Notes under the pieces: generated by a model
What the model saw: the letters and a program-made list of their open reading frames with translations, nothing else
The model's database searches: none
Told to the model about the DNA's origin: nothing
Program-made: the position numbers and the translations under genes
Assembly: GCA_964653145.1 (NCBI GenBank)
Contig: CAZZCG010000011.1
Coordinates: 39,538-103,537 of the forward strand
DNA length: 64,000 nt
Reading direction: 5' to 3'
DNA from: Pseudocalidococcus sp964653145
GTDB taxonomy: Bacteria > Cyanobacteriota > Cyanobacteriia > Thermosynechococcales > Thermosynechococcaceae
In this document: piece by piece, positions 42,701 to 50,633 of the stretch
How positions within the stretch are numbered: position 1 is the stretch's first letter
How the letters are laid out: every line of letters begins with the position of its first letter

Positions 42701-42875
42701 TCAAACTCGGCGGATGGCTACCGTAGTTGCAACTCAGCCCAATACCCTAGCCCTCGCGATTCCCCGGACGGCATTTCAAGGGTTGTTGGATTCAGATTTG
42801 GAGTTTACTCGAGAAATTCTCCGCCTCATGACTGACCGTTTGCAGGGAATGATTCAAGAGTCATTACCCCGGTAG
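39705..42875 (+). CDS. Membrane polyferredoxin with C-terminal FHA and cyclic-nucleotide-binding domains
   Basis: The 1056-aa protein begins with a NapH/CcoG-like membrane domain (about residues 1-425; eight or so spans). Cysteine clusters suit 4Fe-4S binding: CQYFCPMAP at 191-199, and CVSCQSPCMD at 241-250 with a lone C228. A long helical cytoplasmic region (430-790) is followed by a FHA domain (825-880; IRIGREASNDVVI, SRVHAQ, GSTNGISLN). A CRP-type cyclic-nucleotide-binding domain (about 920-1050; GQTLGEIGVISQTRRMATVV) ends it. It may pass electrons across or along the membrane under control of phosphorylation and a nucleotide. It is divergent from the FHA flavoreductase gene, a likely electron donor. 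The physiological acceptor is unknown. Confidence 0.8.
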   Translation: MLNKVPERYMHLCRWGLAMGWILLIVSLFYDPVTTSWTDPQSLSPFRFKGDCALFQGECLPVVAYPMTGRIFWGMVVPAVVVTLVTLSHEAWRRLCPLAFISQIPRALGWQRKRKIVNPKTQKVRYELIPIEASSWLGKNRLWVQMGLLFLGLVVRLLFVNSDRWALGVFLTLVILLAVLVGFLYPGKSWCQYFCPMAPVQEVYTGPRGLLGSEAHREGSGGISQSMCRSVGDKGREKSVCVSCQSPCMDIDAERAYWDRVEQPERRMLYYGYLGLVLGFFLYFFFYSGNPNYLAGTVWLEQQQLATVLNPGFFIAGQALPIPKLVAVPLTLVVFVVVCYFLGFGLENLYRRYLQQNQIVLTESTIRHQMFTVFAFVAFNCLYFLGVRPTLGWLQPFRPLADWGLVIAISIWAYRSLGRTAEQYQRESLSQNLRRQLKKFADDLDQVLAGRSLESLKPDEVYILAKVLPGFNHQKRLQTYREVLREALETGTVNYTSSLAVLQGLRQQLDISDTEHQSLIQELGIGDPSLLDPDHAASREQRLRIQGYRQSLEMILLEAVETGTPLTQALETKRRIIEKFRKEYNITAEEDAEVLGELLHQDSVFHRSGAALLEQWRSLFQQRHILNQAPSLPTQAFLGRYLEQQQQVVMQQFLGILEILGDTTEAFNLVRQVDEALCLDSLFRAEISRPANPAWSQRLSPKIYAHLSKLNAPTELPGSQPPPTPVLEQPGGVTQGLVEVLTLLMGSGDVLVQAASLWTLAEIQAPQAPALAESVLQHSPALVNDALLQETAKQILGHEHSSTAIPGVEVSVTTEQGHYSQRLYQSQIRIGREASNDVVIPDLQVSRVHAQIEVKPHQLWITDLGSTNGISLNQQVFHQQTQALPPQTPVLLSPTGLPTVQVRWLETSQNLTTLEKAMHLANAQFFDSIPHRDLIELAHVSELRDYEPQDVLCGEGDLAEDVLLLIAGGAQAQIGDPRNPTVLGIVEVGQTLGEIGVISQTRRMATVVATQPNTLALAIPRTAFQGLLDSDLEFTREILRLMTDRLQGMIQESLPR

Positions 42876-42897
42876 GTTCAGGGTATCCACGGCAGTT

Positions 42898-44025
42898 TCA
42901 GTAAAGCTCGTATTTCAGCAATTGACAGGGAATGGAGCCATTAAACACACTAAATCGTTTCGCTGATTTCAGGCCGATGGTTTGGGATAGCTCTTTATTC
43001 CCACTCAAAACATAGGCCGTCCAGCCCCGAAAGCGATCCTTCAAAATTTGCCCCAATCGGTGATAAAACTGCCCCAGATCAGAATGGGCATCCAGGCGCT
43101 CACCATAGGGCGGATTACAAAAAATCACTCCTGAATCCATGGGTGGGGCAATTTCTTCTAATTCAGCCACCGCGAAATAGACTAGTTCCCCAATTCCACA
43201 GCGATTGGCATTGATCTGGGCCTGGTCAATCACCGTTGACTCCTGATCACTTCCCCAAATTGGCGCAGGTAGGGTGACAGCTTGTTGGGTTTGGGCGGTT
43301 TGTTTCAGGTGTTGCCACAACTCAGAGTTAAAATCTCGCCAAGATTCAAAGCCAAAGCGTTCTCGAAACAGGCCTGGGGCGATATTCAATGCCAGCAAAC
43401 CCGCCTCCAAGGGCAGAGTACCTGAACCACAGAGGGGATCGTAAAACATCTGTTCCGGTCGCCAATCTGAGAGTTGAATCAACGCCGCTGCCAGTGACTC
43501 CTTTAAGGGTGCTAATCCCACTGCTGGCCGATACCCCCGCCGATGTAAGCTGTCTCCCGAACTGTCTAAGCTCACGGTGCAGTGGTTGTCCTCAAGGTGC
43601 AAATTGACCTGTAGATCCGGAGATTTTGGCTGAACAGAGGAACGGGCCTGGAATTGTTTTTCCTGTTGCTGGACAATTGCATTCTTGGCCTGGAGGGCGG
43701 TGAAGTGGGTGTGGTTGAGTTGTGATGTTTTCCCCGTCACCTTAACTGCAAGGGTCATCTCAGGGGTTAGGTACCTTGACCAATCAAGGGATTGAATTTG
43801 CCGATAGAGTTGTGGGGCATCCTCACAGGGAAAGGTGGTTAAGGTTAATAAAATCCGAAACGGAATTCGGGCCCACAGATTCACTCGATACAGCAGGGCC
43901 TGGTCACCGCAAAAGCTGACCCCACAAAAACCGGGTTCAATCCCTTGGGCTCCGAGTTGTTCCAATTCCGTGGCTGCAACCTGCTCTAACCCCCGCGCAA
44001 CTGTGGCAAAGTATTGATTCATCAC
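42898..44025 (-). CDS. THUMP-domain rRNA (guanine-N2) methyltransferase, RlmL/YpsC-like
   Basis: The 375-aa protein has an N-terminal ferredoxin-like plus THUMP region (about 1-155). A Rossmann methyltransferase follows, with motif I DPLCGSGTLPLEAGLLA near 200 and catalytic NPPYGERL near 305. It corresponds to the N-terminal half of RlmL and to YpsC, which methylate guanine in 23S rRNA. The second half of E. coli RlmL (RlmK) is absent, as in most bacteria. An ATG at 44022 is an equal start. It is convergent with the polyferredoxin gene. Confidence 0.9.
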   Translation of the reverse strand: MMNQYFATVARGLEQVAATELEQLGAQGIEPGFCGVSFCGDQALLYRVNLWARIPFRILLTLTTFPCEDAPQLYRQIQSLDWSRYLTPEMTLAVKVTGKTSQLNHTHFTALQAKNAIVQQQEKQFQARSSVQPKSPDLQVNLHLEDNHCTVSLDSSGDSLHRRGYRPAVGLAPLKESLAAALIQLSDWRPEQMFYDPLCGSGTLPLEAGLLALNIAPGLFRERFGFESWRDFNSELWQHLKQTAQTQQAVTLPAPIWGSDQESTVIDQAQINANRCGIGELVYFAVAELEEIAPPMDSGVIFCNPPYGERLDAHSDLGQFYHRLGQILKDRFRGWTAYVLSGNKELSQTIGLKSAKRFSVFNGSIPCQLLKYELY

Positions 44026-44082
44026 CAGGCCTGGTTTGGGGAGAGCAACGCGCAGTTTAACAGGGGTAGCACAACAGGGGCT

Positions 44083-44550
44083 TTAACGAACTCGGCGCAC
44101 CGGTGGGGCAAAAAAGGCCGGTTTTTCATTGGGTAAAATTGCGCCCGCTAAATCCAGAACATTGGCGAGTCTGGTTCCCCCCAGGATGGCCCCAGTTAAA
44201 TTAGCATTATTCAAGCGCACCCGATCCATACGTGCCCAGGCTAAGCTGGCATTGGTTAAGTTGGCCCCTGTGAAGGTCGCCCGGCGTAAATCGGCATTAT
44301 TGAAGTTGGCCCCGGTTAAGTTGGCTCCACTCAGGTTTGCTCCCCGTAAACTAGCCGCATTCAGGTTGGCCCCTTGTAGATCCGCCCCCCGTAAATTGAC
44401 TCCATTCAAGCTGGCATAGCTGAGATCACAATTGGGGCATTTTCCTGTGCGCCGGAGTTGTTGCAGATCTTTGGGATTTGCCGCCAGGCCTGGCAGTGTC
44501 AGACTAACAACCATGCCCACCAGGCCCCATTGCATCAACAATTTTTCCAT
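44083..44550 (-). CDS. Exported pentapeptide-repeat protein
   Basis: From ATG 44550 the 155-aa product has a signal peptide (MEKLLMQWGLVGMVVSLTLP, cleaved after about LAA). A C-P-N-C motif (residues about 38-41) follows. About 16 pentapeptide repeats of A(D/N)LXX type (LRGADLQGANLNAASLRGAN onward) then form a right-handed beta-helix. The 'GKCPNCDLS' start is common in cyanobacterial secreted pentapeptide proteins, whose function is not known; the two cysteines may form a disulfide in the periplasm or lumen. A longer frame to 44577 is possible but would hide the signal. Confidence 0.88.
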   Translation of the reverse strand: MEKLLMQWGLVGMVVSLTLPGLAANPKDLQQLRRTGKCPNCDLSYASLNGVNLRGADLQGANLNAASLRGANLSGANLTGANFNNADLRRATFTGANLTNASLAWARMDRVRLNNANLTGAILGGTRLANVLDLAGAILPNEKPAFFAPPVRRVR

Positions 44551-44661
44551 GCGGATCTGCCCCACCCCAAACGCCACTCAATTAATTTCATCATCCACAT
44601 TATGCCCCAGAGCCTATGGGTTTCCCAGGCCTGGAAGATTAAACAGCTCTAAATCCTTTGA

Positions 44662-44799
44662 CTAATCCGGTTGCAGAGCTTCAGTATGCTCCATCAAACT
44701 GCGAATAGTAAGGACACTGGCGGCTGCCACAATTACCGTTCGCGCAGGGATCAGGTTATCTCGGGCGAGCAGAAAAAAGTTTTCTTCCTCATTGTCCAT
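44662..44799 (-). CDS. Possible 45-aa protein
   Basis: ATG 44799 to TAG 44662 encodes a 45-aa peptide starting MDNEEENFFLLARDNLIPAR, with a hydrophobic middle (TVIVAAASVLTI) and an acidic end. It has no clear Shine-Dalgarno sequence. It lies between thiO and the pentapeptide gene on the same strand, in a 290-bp gap that would otherwise be empty. Composition is protein-like, but nothing identifies it. Confidence 0.45.
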   Translation of the reverse strand: MDNEEENFFLLARDNLIPARTVIVAAASVLTIRSLMEHTEALQPD

Positions 44800-44868
44800 T
44801 GGTTGTGTCGAGTTTGTTAAGTCTTGTTTAGGTCGTTTACGTCAGAGCAAACTGAAAAACTGCTTGGG

Positions 44869-45975
44869 TTAAGGTGCCGATTGCCCATGAAACCGTAGAT
44901 AGCTGAAGGGAGATAGATCCATTGGGGGGTGGCCGGATTGCAGGGCCTGGCTGATGACGTGGGCTGTAATTGGGGCCAAGAGAATCCCATTCCGATAATG
45001 TCCCGTGGCCAGCCAAAAATTATCCCAGGCCCCCTGTCCTAGAATCGGAAGTTCATCCGGGGTTAAGGGGCGAAATCCCCACCAAAACTCCTCAATTAAG
45101 CAATCGGTTAAGGCTGGACATAATTCCACCGCTGCTCCTAAAAGCTGCTGAATTCCCCGCGGTGAGTTGCCGGACTGAAACCCTACATCTTCACTAGTAG
45201 CGCCAATCACCACCCGCTCGGATAGACGGGGGACAAGATAGATATCTGGGGCAAAGATCACGCAATCGAGGGGGCGCGGTTGCTCTGCTGGTACTGCTAA
45301 GGAAAGCATTTGCCCTTTACGGGGAATTACCGGGATTTTTAACAGGCTTTGACTCCAGGCCCCGCTTGTCAGAATGTAGTGATCCGCCTGCCACTGACCG
45401 CTTGATGTAACAAGTCCAGTGAGACGGTTCCCAGAGTGCAAAAACTCAGTGACAGTGGTTTCCCGTTTGATGTGAATCCCTAAAATTGAAGCTGCAGCCA
45501 TGAGGGTTTGTCCCAGGGCGCGATTATCCACTTGACCATCCTGGGGATACCACCAGGCCCCGGAAACTTTACTGGCTAATCCTGGCTGTTGTTGCTGAAT
45601 GTCCTTGGGTGTCAACCAGCTGGCAGAGGGTGTGGAACTGGGATGAACGGCATGATCACCGTAAACTGGGGCTAAGATTCCACAGGGCCAATATCCCGCA
45701 TCGAGGCCTGTTAATGTTTGCAACCTCTCAATCCAATGCGGATACAGATCACGACTCGCTAAACATAAGTCCAACATCGGGCCTGGGGGCAATTGCTCGG
45801 CCTGGGGAGCTAACATTCCGGCCGCAGCGTAGAGAGCAGCTTCTTCACAATTGCGGGTCAGGATTGTTGGTTTGGCCCCCTGTAACGCAAGTTCAACTGC
45901 AATCGCTAACCCCATTGTCCCACCACCAATGATGAGAACCTCAGTCACATTGCGCTCAGGGGTTGCGAGAGTCAT
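44869..45975 (-). CDS. thiO: Glycine oxidase
   Basis: ThiO oxidises glycine to the imine used for the thiazole ring of thiamine. The 368-aa flavoenzyme has the dinucleotide motif VLIIGGGTMGLAIAVELA near residue 13, then YAAAGMLAPQAE near 50 and the C-terminal GHYRNGILLAPITA near 340. Length matches cyanobacterial ThiO. It stands alone on the minus strand; the thiamine genes thiG and thiS are not beside it, and no TPP riboswitch is visible upstream. Confidence 0.92.
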   Translation of the reverse strand: MTLATPERNVTEVLIIGGGTMGLAIAVELALQGAKPTILTRNCEEAALYAAAGMLAPQAEQLPPGPMLDLCLASRDLYPHWIERLQTLTGLDAGYWPCGILAPVYGDHAVHPSSTPSASWLTPKDIQQQQPGLASKVSGAWWYPQDGQVDNRALGQTLMAAASILGIHIKRETTVTEFLHSGNRLTGLVTSSGQWQADHYILTSGAWSQSLLKIPVIPRKGQMLSLAVPAEQPRPLDCVIFAPDIYLVPRLSERVVIGATSEDVGFQSGNSPRGIQQLLGAAVELCPALTDCLIEEFWWGFRPLTPDELPILGQGAWDNFWLATGHYRNGILLAPITAHVISQALQSGHPPMDLSPFSYLRFHGQSAP

Positions 45976-46068
45976 ACCTAGGGTTAGTAGTCAGGGATCC
46001 TCTTTGTAACATACTCTTGGAGTGTCGAAACTCCCGCTGCTTGCGAGATTTAGAGGGACATTGAAGAA

Positions 46069-46533
46069 CTATGGAAAAACAACCCTAAACCGCTCACAGA
46101 CCAAAATCATTTCTGGTGTAGGCTGTTGGTTAATTTCCGGTAAAACCCGAGAAAAATAGGCCCAGTGTTCCTGCTGCCAACTAACCAGGGATCGATCTCC
46201 CTCCCCCTCTGCTGCTGCAAATTGGGCATTCACTTGATCAAAGGGACAAAGATTAACCTCAGTGGTTTCAATCACACATAGCGGGTTATTTACCCCATCC
46301 AAAACAATGCGCTTGGCACCAACCTTGGGAATTTCCTCTGCAGCAGCTTCCCATTCCCATAGAGCTGAGCAGGTTGCGGTTTTGGTTCCCATAAGCACCA
46401 ACTGTCCCAACTCATTAGCTAAATCTGGATGATCCCCAAATTGCTCTGCCTCGAAATCATCCTGAGTAGAGGTAGTTGTCAGATTTGCCTCCAGGTATGC
46501 TTGCCAAAACTGCTCTAAATTCTGCCGATTCAT
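46069..46533 (-). CDS. ASCH-domain protein
   Basis: The 154-aa protein has a PUA-like ASCH fold: QLVLMGTKTATCSALWEWE near residue 43, NPLCVIETTEV near 83 and CERFRVVF at the end. ASCH proteins bind RNA or modified nucleosides; some are N4-acetylcytidine amidohydrolases, but the exact activity here is unknown. It lies 33 bases after cobW on the same strand and may be the last gene of the B12-controlled operon, although that could be read-through. Confidence 0.85.
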   Translation of the reverse strand: MNRQNLEQFWQAYLEANLTTTSTQDDFEAEQFGDHPDLANELGQLVLMGTKTATCSALWEWEAAAEEIPKVGAKRIVLDGVNNPLCVIETTEVNLCPFDQVNAQFAAAEGEGDRSLVSWQQEHWAYFSRVLPEINQQPTPEMILVCERFRVVFP

Positions 46534-46566
46534 TAATACTGCTGGGGGATTAAGCGGTCAATCAAC

Positions 46567-47595
46567 TCAAGCAACTAGATGGCTTTTTAATCGTTCTAGG
46601 TCTAAGTTTCGGCCAATAAAGACCAATCGAGTTTGTCGAGGTTCATCAGATTGCCACAATCGATCATAGAAATAATCTAGCCGTTGCCCGACACCCTGCA
46701 AGACCAAACGCATGGGCTTTTCCGGAACGGCAACAAAGCCCTTGATTCGATAGATTTCTTCGGATTCCAGAAGCTTTTCGAGCCGTTGCCGTAACACCTC
46801 GGGGTGAAATTCCTGATCTTGAACGATGTAGGCCGAGTTGATGTCGTCGTCGTGGTCGTGGTCGGCCTCTGAATCATGGTGGCTGGGGCGAGCGTCAAGG
46901 TTGTCTTCCACGGCTGCCTTAAACCCTAAAATCAGTTCGACCGTGGCCTGGGCTTGTTGAGTCGGCACCACCTTCACCCGATCCGGCAGCTCATGGCGGA
47001 GTTGTTCCACCACCTGGGCCTGGGTCGCTTCATCCACTTGATCCGTTTTGTTGAGGAGAACTAGGTCAGAACAGGCCAACTGATCCTCAAACAATTCTCC
47101 AAGGGGTGTATCGTGATCCAAACTGTTATCGGCCTGGCGTTGGGCTTCAATGGCGGCTAAATCCGGCGCAAATTGACCCGCTGCAACTGCGGCACAATCC
47201 ACTAAGGTCACAACCCCATCTACTGTTGCCCCTTGGCGAATGTCTGGCCAGCGAAAGGCGGTGACTAGGGGTTTTGGCAGGGCCAGACCAGAGGTTTCAA
47301 TCAAAATATGATCCAAATCCTGCCGCCGCTTTAGGAGTTCCAGCATTGTTGGTAGAAATTCTTCTTGGACGGTGCAGCACAAACAGCCATTGGTGAGCTC
47401 CCAAATTTGCCCATCCCCACAGGTTTCTGGGTTACAGGTACGCAAAAGTTCGCCATCAATACCCACTTCTCCAAATTCATTCACCAGCACCGCGATGCGT
47501 CGCCCCTGATGGTTCTGAAGAATATGCCGAATTAAGGTGGTTTTGCCGCTGCCGAGAAAGCCCGTGATGATGGTGACGGGAATTTTACTTGCCAT
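46567..47595 (-). CDS. cobW: CobW/COG0523-family metal-chaperone GTPase
   Basis: The 342-aa protein has Walker A GFLGSGKTT near residue 12, then NEFGEVGIDG near 40, the metal-binding CLCC (GCLCCTVQEE) near 72 and NKTD. A histidine/aspartate-rich loop (HHDSEADHDHDDD) near 240 precedes the CobW_C domain. COG0523 proteins load Zn, Co or Fe. Position behind cbiM and cbiN under a B12 riboswitch argues for cobalt supply to cobalamin synthesis. The gene starts 28 bases after cbiN. Confidence 0.92.
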   Translation of the reverse strand: MASKIPVTIITGFLGSGKTTLIRHILQNHQGRRIAVLVNEFGEVGIDGELLRTCNPETCGDGQIWELTNGCLCCTVQEEFLPTMLELLKRRQDLDHILIETSGLALPKPLVTAFRWPDIRQGATVDGVVTLVDCAAVAAGQFAPDLAAIEAQRQADNSLDHDTPLGELFEDQLACSDLVLLNKTDQVDEATQAQVVEQLRHELPDRVKVVPTQQAQATVELILGFKAAVEDNLDARPSHHDSEADHDHDDDINSAYIVQDQEFHPEVLRQRLEKLLESEEIYRIKGFVAVPEKPMRLVLQGVGQRLDYFYDRLWQSDEPRQTRLVFIGRNLDLERLKSHLVA

Positions 47596-47622
47596 AGTTA
47601 ATGCTTCAAATCCTGAGTGTGG

Positions 47623-47952
47623 TTAGGGTTGAGAGTCTTCTGGGGCCTGGTTGGGCACTTTTGCTGTGGTTTGTTGCTTGCCCCGGTACCAGCCAATGAC
47701 ATAGCCAATAATTCCTGCTCCAATCCCGGCCTGGAGCGAAAACAGGAGGGATTCTATTTCACCACTCGCTGGTTCATAAACCGGATTATGCCAAGGTTCA
47801 TAGTCAGGGTTAATTTCAGTAATTAACTCCTCGGCTTGGGCATCAGCACCTGCAAACTCCGCCTCCTTTAAGGTTAGTAGCGGAATGGCTGCCAATAAAC
47901 AAACGCCGATGATGAGGGCGAGATTCAATCGAGATAATGGTGGTTTGAGCAT
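47623..47952 (-). CDS. cbiN: Cobalt transport protein CbiN
   Basis: From ATG 47952 the 109-aa product has an N-terminal span (LALIIGVCLLAAIPLLTL) and the CbiN hallmark FAGADAQAEELI. A periplasmic loop with DYEPWHNPVYEPASGEIESL is followed by a second span (LQAGIGAGIIGYVIGW). CbiN assists CbiM in cobalt capture. Upstream in-frame ATGs up to 48039 would add non-conserved residues. It lies between cbiM and cobW. Confidence 0.92.
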   Translation of the reverse strand: MLKPPLSRLNLALIIGVCLLAAIPLLTLKEAEFAGADAQAEELITEINPDYEPWHNPVYEPASGEIESLLFSLQAGIGAGIIGYVIGWYRGKQQTTAKVPNQAPEDSQP

Positions 47953-48077
47953 CTTTATTGTTTTCAATAAATGTTGAATTAGTTCAGTCAAATTAAACAT
48001 CATTCCCCAAGTTGGCCTGGTAACAGAGGTTTGACTCACGATTCATTGAGTTGGCCAAGACTAACCCCCTGAATGGC

Positions 48078-48842
48078 TTAACTTTCCTTCAAGGCAGCGG
48101 GTAAGCGGTTGAGTAGTTTTAGTTCTTCCGGGGAGTAGGTCTGGAGCCAGTTCATAACTAACAAGGTCAAAAATCCTTCACTCAAAGCAAGGGGTACCTG
48201 GGTAATCATGAAGATGCCAGCAAATTTTAGAAATGAAGTCCAAACCCCACCATCAACTGCGGGAAAAGCCAAGGCCAATTGTATGGACGTTACGGCATAG
48301 GTAGCTAAATTTGCCAAGGCTGCGGCGAGGAAAATGGCAATCTTCTGCTGTCCGGTAAGTTTTGTAATGGTTTGATAGATTCCGTAGGCAACCAACGGCC
48401 CCACAACCGCCATTGAAATTGCATTTGCTCCTAATGTGGTTAGTCCGCCGTGGGCCAAAAGCAGGGCCTGGAACAACAAGACTAATGCACCAATCACGCT
48501 CATTACCCAGGGCCCAAACAAAATCGTCCCCAGGCCAGTACCCGTGGGATGGGAGCTACTACCTGTCACTGAGGGAAATTTTAGGGCTGAGAGGACAAAG
48601 GCAAAGGCGCCCGCCAAGGCAAGAAGCAGCTTGAGTTCAGGTTCTGTTTTGACAATTCGGTTTAATGACCAGAGACCGACGCCAAAGCAGGGAAGAAAAA
48701 GCAGCCACCAAAATAGGGCCCACTGAACGGGTAAAAAGCCTTCCATGATGTGCATGGCATAGGCAGGAGCAGGGGAACTGATCACTAGGTAAAAACCTAA
48801 ACCAGACATCATTCCCAGACTTAGCCATTGGGAAGTTTTCAT
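48078..48842 (-). CDS. cbiM: Cobalt transport protein CbiM
   Basis: The ATG at 48842 gives a 254-aa protein with a signal sequence ending AYA, so that the family's metal-binding start MHIMEGFLP becomes the mature N-terminus, as expected for CbiM. Six further spans follow, including SSSHPTGTGLGTILFGPWVM. The frame extends up to 48944, but that part is the B12 riboswitch. CbiM is the substrate-capture component of the cobalt ECF transporter. No cbiQ or cbiO lies in the operon; an EcfT-like gene is found at 61327. Confidence 0.95.
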   Translation of the reverse strand: MKTSQWLSLGMMSGLGFYLVISSPAPAYAMHIMEGFLPVQWALFWWLLFLPCFGVGLWSLNRIVKTEPELKLLLALAGAFAFVLSALKFPSVTGSSSHPTGTGLGTILFGPWVMSVIGALVLLFQALLLAHGGLTTLGANAISMAVVGPLVAYGIYQTITKLTGQQKIAIFLAAALANLATYAVTSIQLALAFPAVDGGVWTSFLKFAGIFMITQVPLALSEGFLTLLVMNWLQTYSPEELKLLNRLPAALKES

Positions 48843-48881
48843 GTTTGTCTGTACCTCGCAGACGCAACGATTGTTGAATTG

Positions 48882-48998
48882 CATGACATCGGCGGGCATT
48901 CTGACTTGGAGACCTGCAATCTCTAGCGGATTTAATCTCTTCACAGTTGCGGGACAGTGGTAGATTCAACACTACGCTTTCCCCCTTACGTTTGATGG
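48882..48998 (-). promoter_or_regulatory. Cobalamin (B12) riboswitch upstream of cbiM
   Basis: On the minus strand the leader carries the conserved core GTCCCGCAACTGTGA (B12 box region), preceded by GGGGGAAAGCGTAGTG. AAGTCAGAATGCCCGCCGA follows it. These are the expected elements, in order, of the AdoCbl riboswitch. It should switch off cbiM-cbiN-cobW when cobalamin is abundant. The last part lies close to the cbiM start, so translational control is possible. Confidence 0.93.
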
Positions 48999-49191
48999 CT
49001 GTTCCCCACCAAAACCGATTCAATCACCTTAGCACCTAGGGAGAATTTTTCTGCTGATGGTATGGGTTTGGAGTTGGAAAATTATCACCGTGATTGTGGT
49101 TAAAGTGGCGGGGATTGGTTTTCCCTTTACGGGGGCCTGGGCTCACGTTTATGCTGAGAGGCATTGGGATTCTCGAGATTTTACTGACTCA

Positions 49192-49264
49192 GTGCCCGTA
49201 GCTCAGCGGATAGAGCACTCGCCTTCTAAGCGATCGGTCGTTGGTTCGATCCCAACCGGGCACG
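49192..49264 (+). tRNA. tRNA-Arg(UCU)
   Basis: This is a 73-nt cloverleaf. The acceptor is GTGCCCG/CGGGCAC, the D arm is GCTCAGCGGATAGAGC, the anticodon loop is CTTCTAA (anticodon TCT) and the T arm has GGTTCGATCC. CCA is not encoded. It lies 22 bases upstream of folC. Confidence 0.95.
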
Positions 49265-49285
49265 TCTTGAATTTTGCGGTTTAAC

Positions 49286-50587
49286 ATGACCAGGCCAGGC
49301 CAGCGGGTAACAGAGCGACTCTCTGAGTATGGGCGATTTGGTATTTCCCTGGGGCTAGAGACCATCCAGGCCCTGTTAGCAAAATTGGGTCAACCCCAGG
49401 CCAAAATTCCCATCATTCATGTAGCTGGAACCAATGGCAAAGGCTCAGTCTGTGCGTACTTAACAGCAATCCTAACGGCCAACGGATACCGGGTTGGTGG
49501 ATACACATCGCCCCATTTGATCGACTGGACAGAACGCATCACCCTCAACCAGCGCCCCATTGCGGCTGAAAACTTAGACAGCATCTTGGCTGAGATTATT
49601 CCCCTCGCCACCACCTTGCCCCACCCACCCACCCAATTTGAATTAATCACCGCCGCTGCCTGGGTTTACTTTGCCCAACAACAGGTGGATCTTGCCGTGA
49701 TTGAAGTGGGCCTGGGGGGACGACTAGACGCCACAAACGTTTGTGAGACCTCGCTGGTGAGCATCATTACCTCCATTGGTTGGGATCACTGGCAGCGTTT
49801 AGGAAATACCTTGGGGGCAATTGCCTTTGAAAAAGCGGGTATTCTCAAGCCCCAGTGTCCAGGCATTATCGGCCCTCTTCCCCCGGAGGCAGACCGCGTG
49901 ATCCGACATCAGGCCCAACTCCTCGGAGCTCCTCTCACCGTTCCCGAACCGGTCCAAAAATATCAACCGGAATCCCAGGCATCGAATTGGGGAACTTGGC
50001 GCGAATATCAATTTCCCTTACCCCTGGCGGGAGATGTGCAGTTGATGAACCTGGCCCTGGCCCTCGCCGCCATCGAAACCCTGAAAACCCAGGCCTGGCA
50101 ATTCACGAAAACCAAGATTATTCAAGGCATCGGCCAAACCCAATGGCCGGGACGACTACAACGGATTCACTGGCATGGCTTGGATTTTTTAGTTGATGGA
50201 GCCCACAACCAGCCCGCCGCCGCCGCCCTACGCGAGTATTTGGATCAGCAACACCTTGGGACGATCACCTGGATGATTGGCATTCTCAAGACAAAAGATG
50301 CTTTAACCTTGCTCAAACTCTGGCTGCGTCCAGACGATCGGGTGTATTTTCTGCCCATTCCCGACCATGCCGCCTTTACCCCAACCGAACTCAGTGACTT
50401 AGCCAAGCAGGAATGTCCAGGCCTAGGAGATTGCTTTGAATCAACCAGCTTGACCGCAGCCTTAACCCATCTACAGGAACATCCGCCCCTAAACTCTGCT
50501 CTGGTTCTGACCGGTTCTCTCTACCTAGTGGGGGAATTTTTGCGCCTCTGCCGATCTTCATGGGGGGAACCAGTTAGTTGTGGATGA
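49286..50587 (+). CDS. folC: Folylpolyglutamate/dihydrofolate synthase
   Basis: The enzyme ligates glutamate to dihydropteroate or folates. The 433-aa product has the P-loop VAGTNGKGSVCAYL near residue 45, VGLGGRLDATN near 145, SIGWDHWQRLG and the C-terminal VDGAHNQPAAAALREYL near 300. The ATG at 49286 is chosen; the TTG at 49274 gives only four more residues. It follows tRNA-Arg by 21 bases and may be co-transcribed with it. Confidence 0.95.
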   Translation: MTRPGQRVTERLSEYGRFGISLGLETIQALLAKLGQPQAKIPIIHVAGTNGKGSVCAYLTAILTANGYRVGGYTSPHLIDWTERITLNQRPIAAENLDSILAEIIPLATTLPHPPTQFELITAAAWVYFAQQQVDLAVIEVGLGGRLDATNVCETSLVSIITSIGWDHWQRLGNTLGAIAFEKAGILKPQCPGIIGPLPPEADRVIRHQAQLLGAPLTVPEPVQKYQPESQASNWGTWREYQFPLPLAGDVQLMNLALALAAIETLKTQAWQFTKTKIIQGIGQTQWPGRLQRIHWHGLDFLVDGAHNQPAAAALREYLDQQHLGTITWMIGILKTKDALTLLKLWLRPDDRVYFLPIPDHAAFTPTELSDLAKQECPGLGDCFESTSLTAALTHLQEHPPLNSALVLTGSLYLVGEFLRLCRSSWGEPVSCG

Positions 50588-50633
50588 ACCGCTGGGACTT
50601 GGGGCCGGGCCGTTGGAGTTTGGGTCTAGGTGC

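Noticed and set aside
45976..46068. TPP riboswitch near thiO
   Set aside because: The upstream sequence lacks the conserved THI-box elements.
48843..48944. 34-residue N-terminal extension of CbiM
   Set aside because: The extension is the translated B12 riboswitch; CbiM's signal peptide starts at ATG 48842.
49057..49284. 75-codon plus-strand ORF upstream of folC
   Set aside because: Its second half is a translation of tRNA-Arg and its first half lacks any protein signature.
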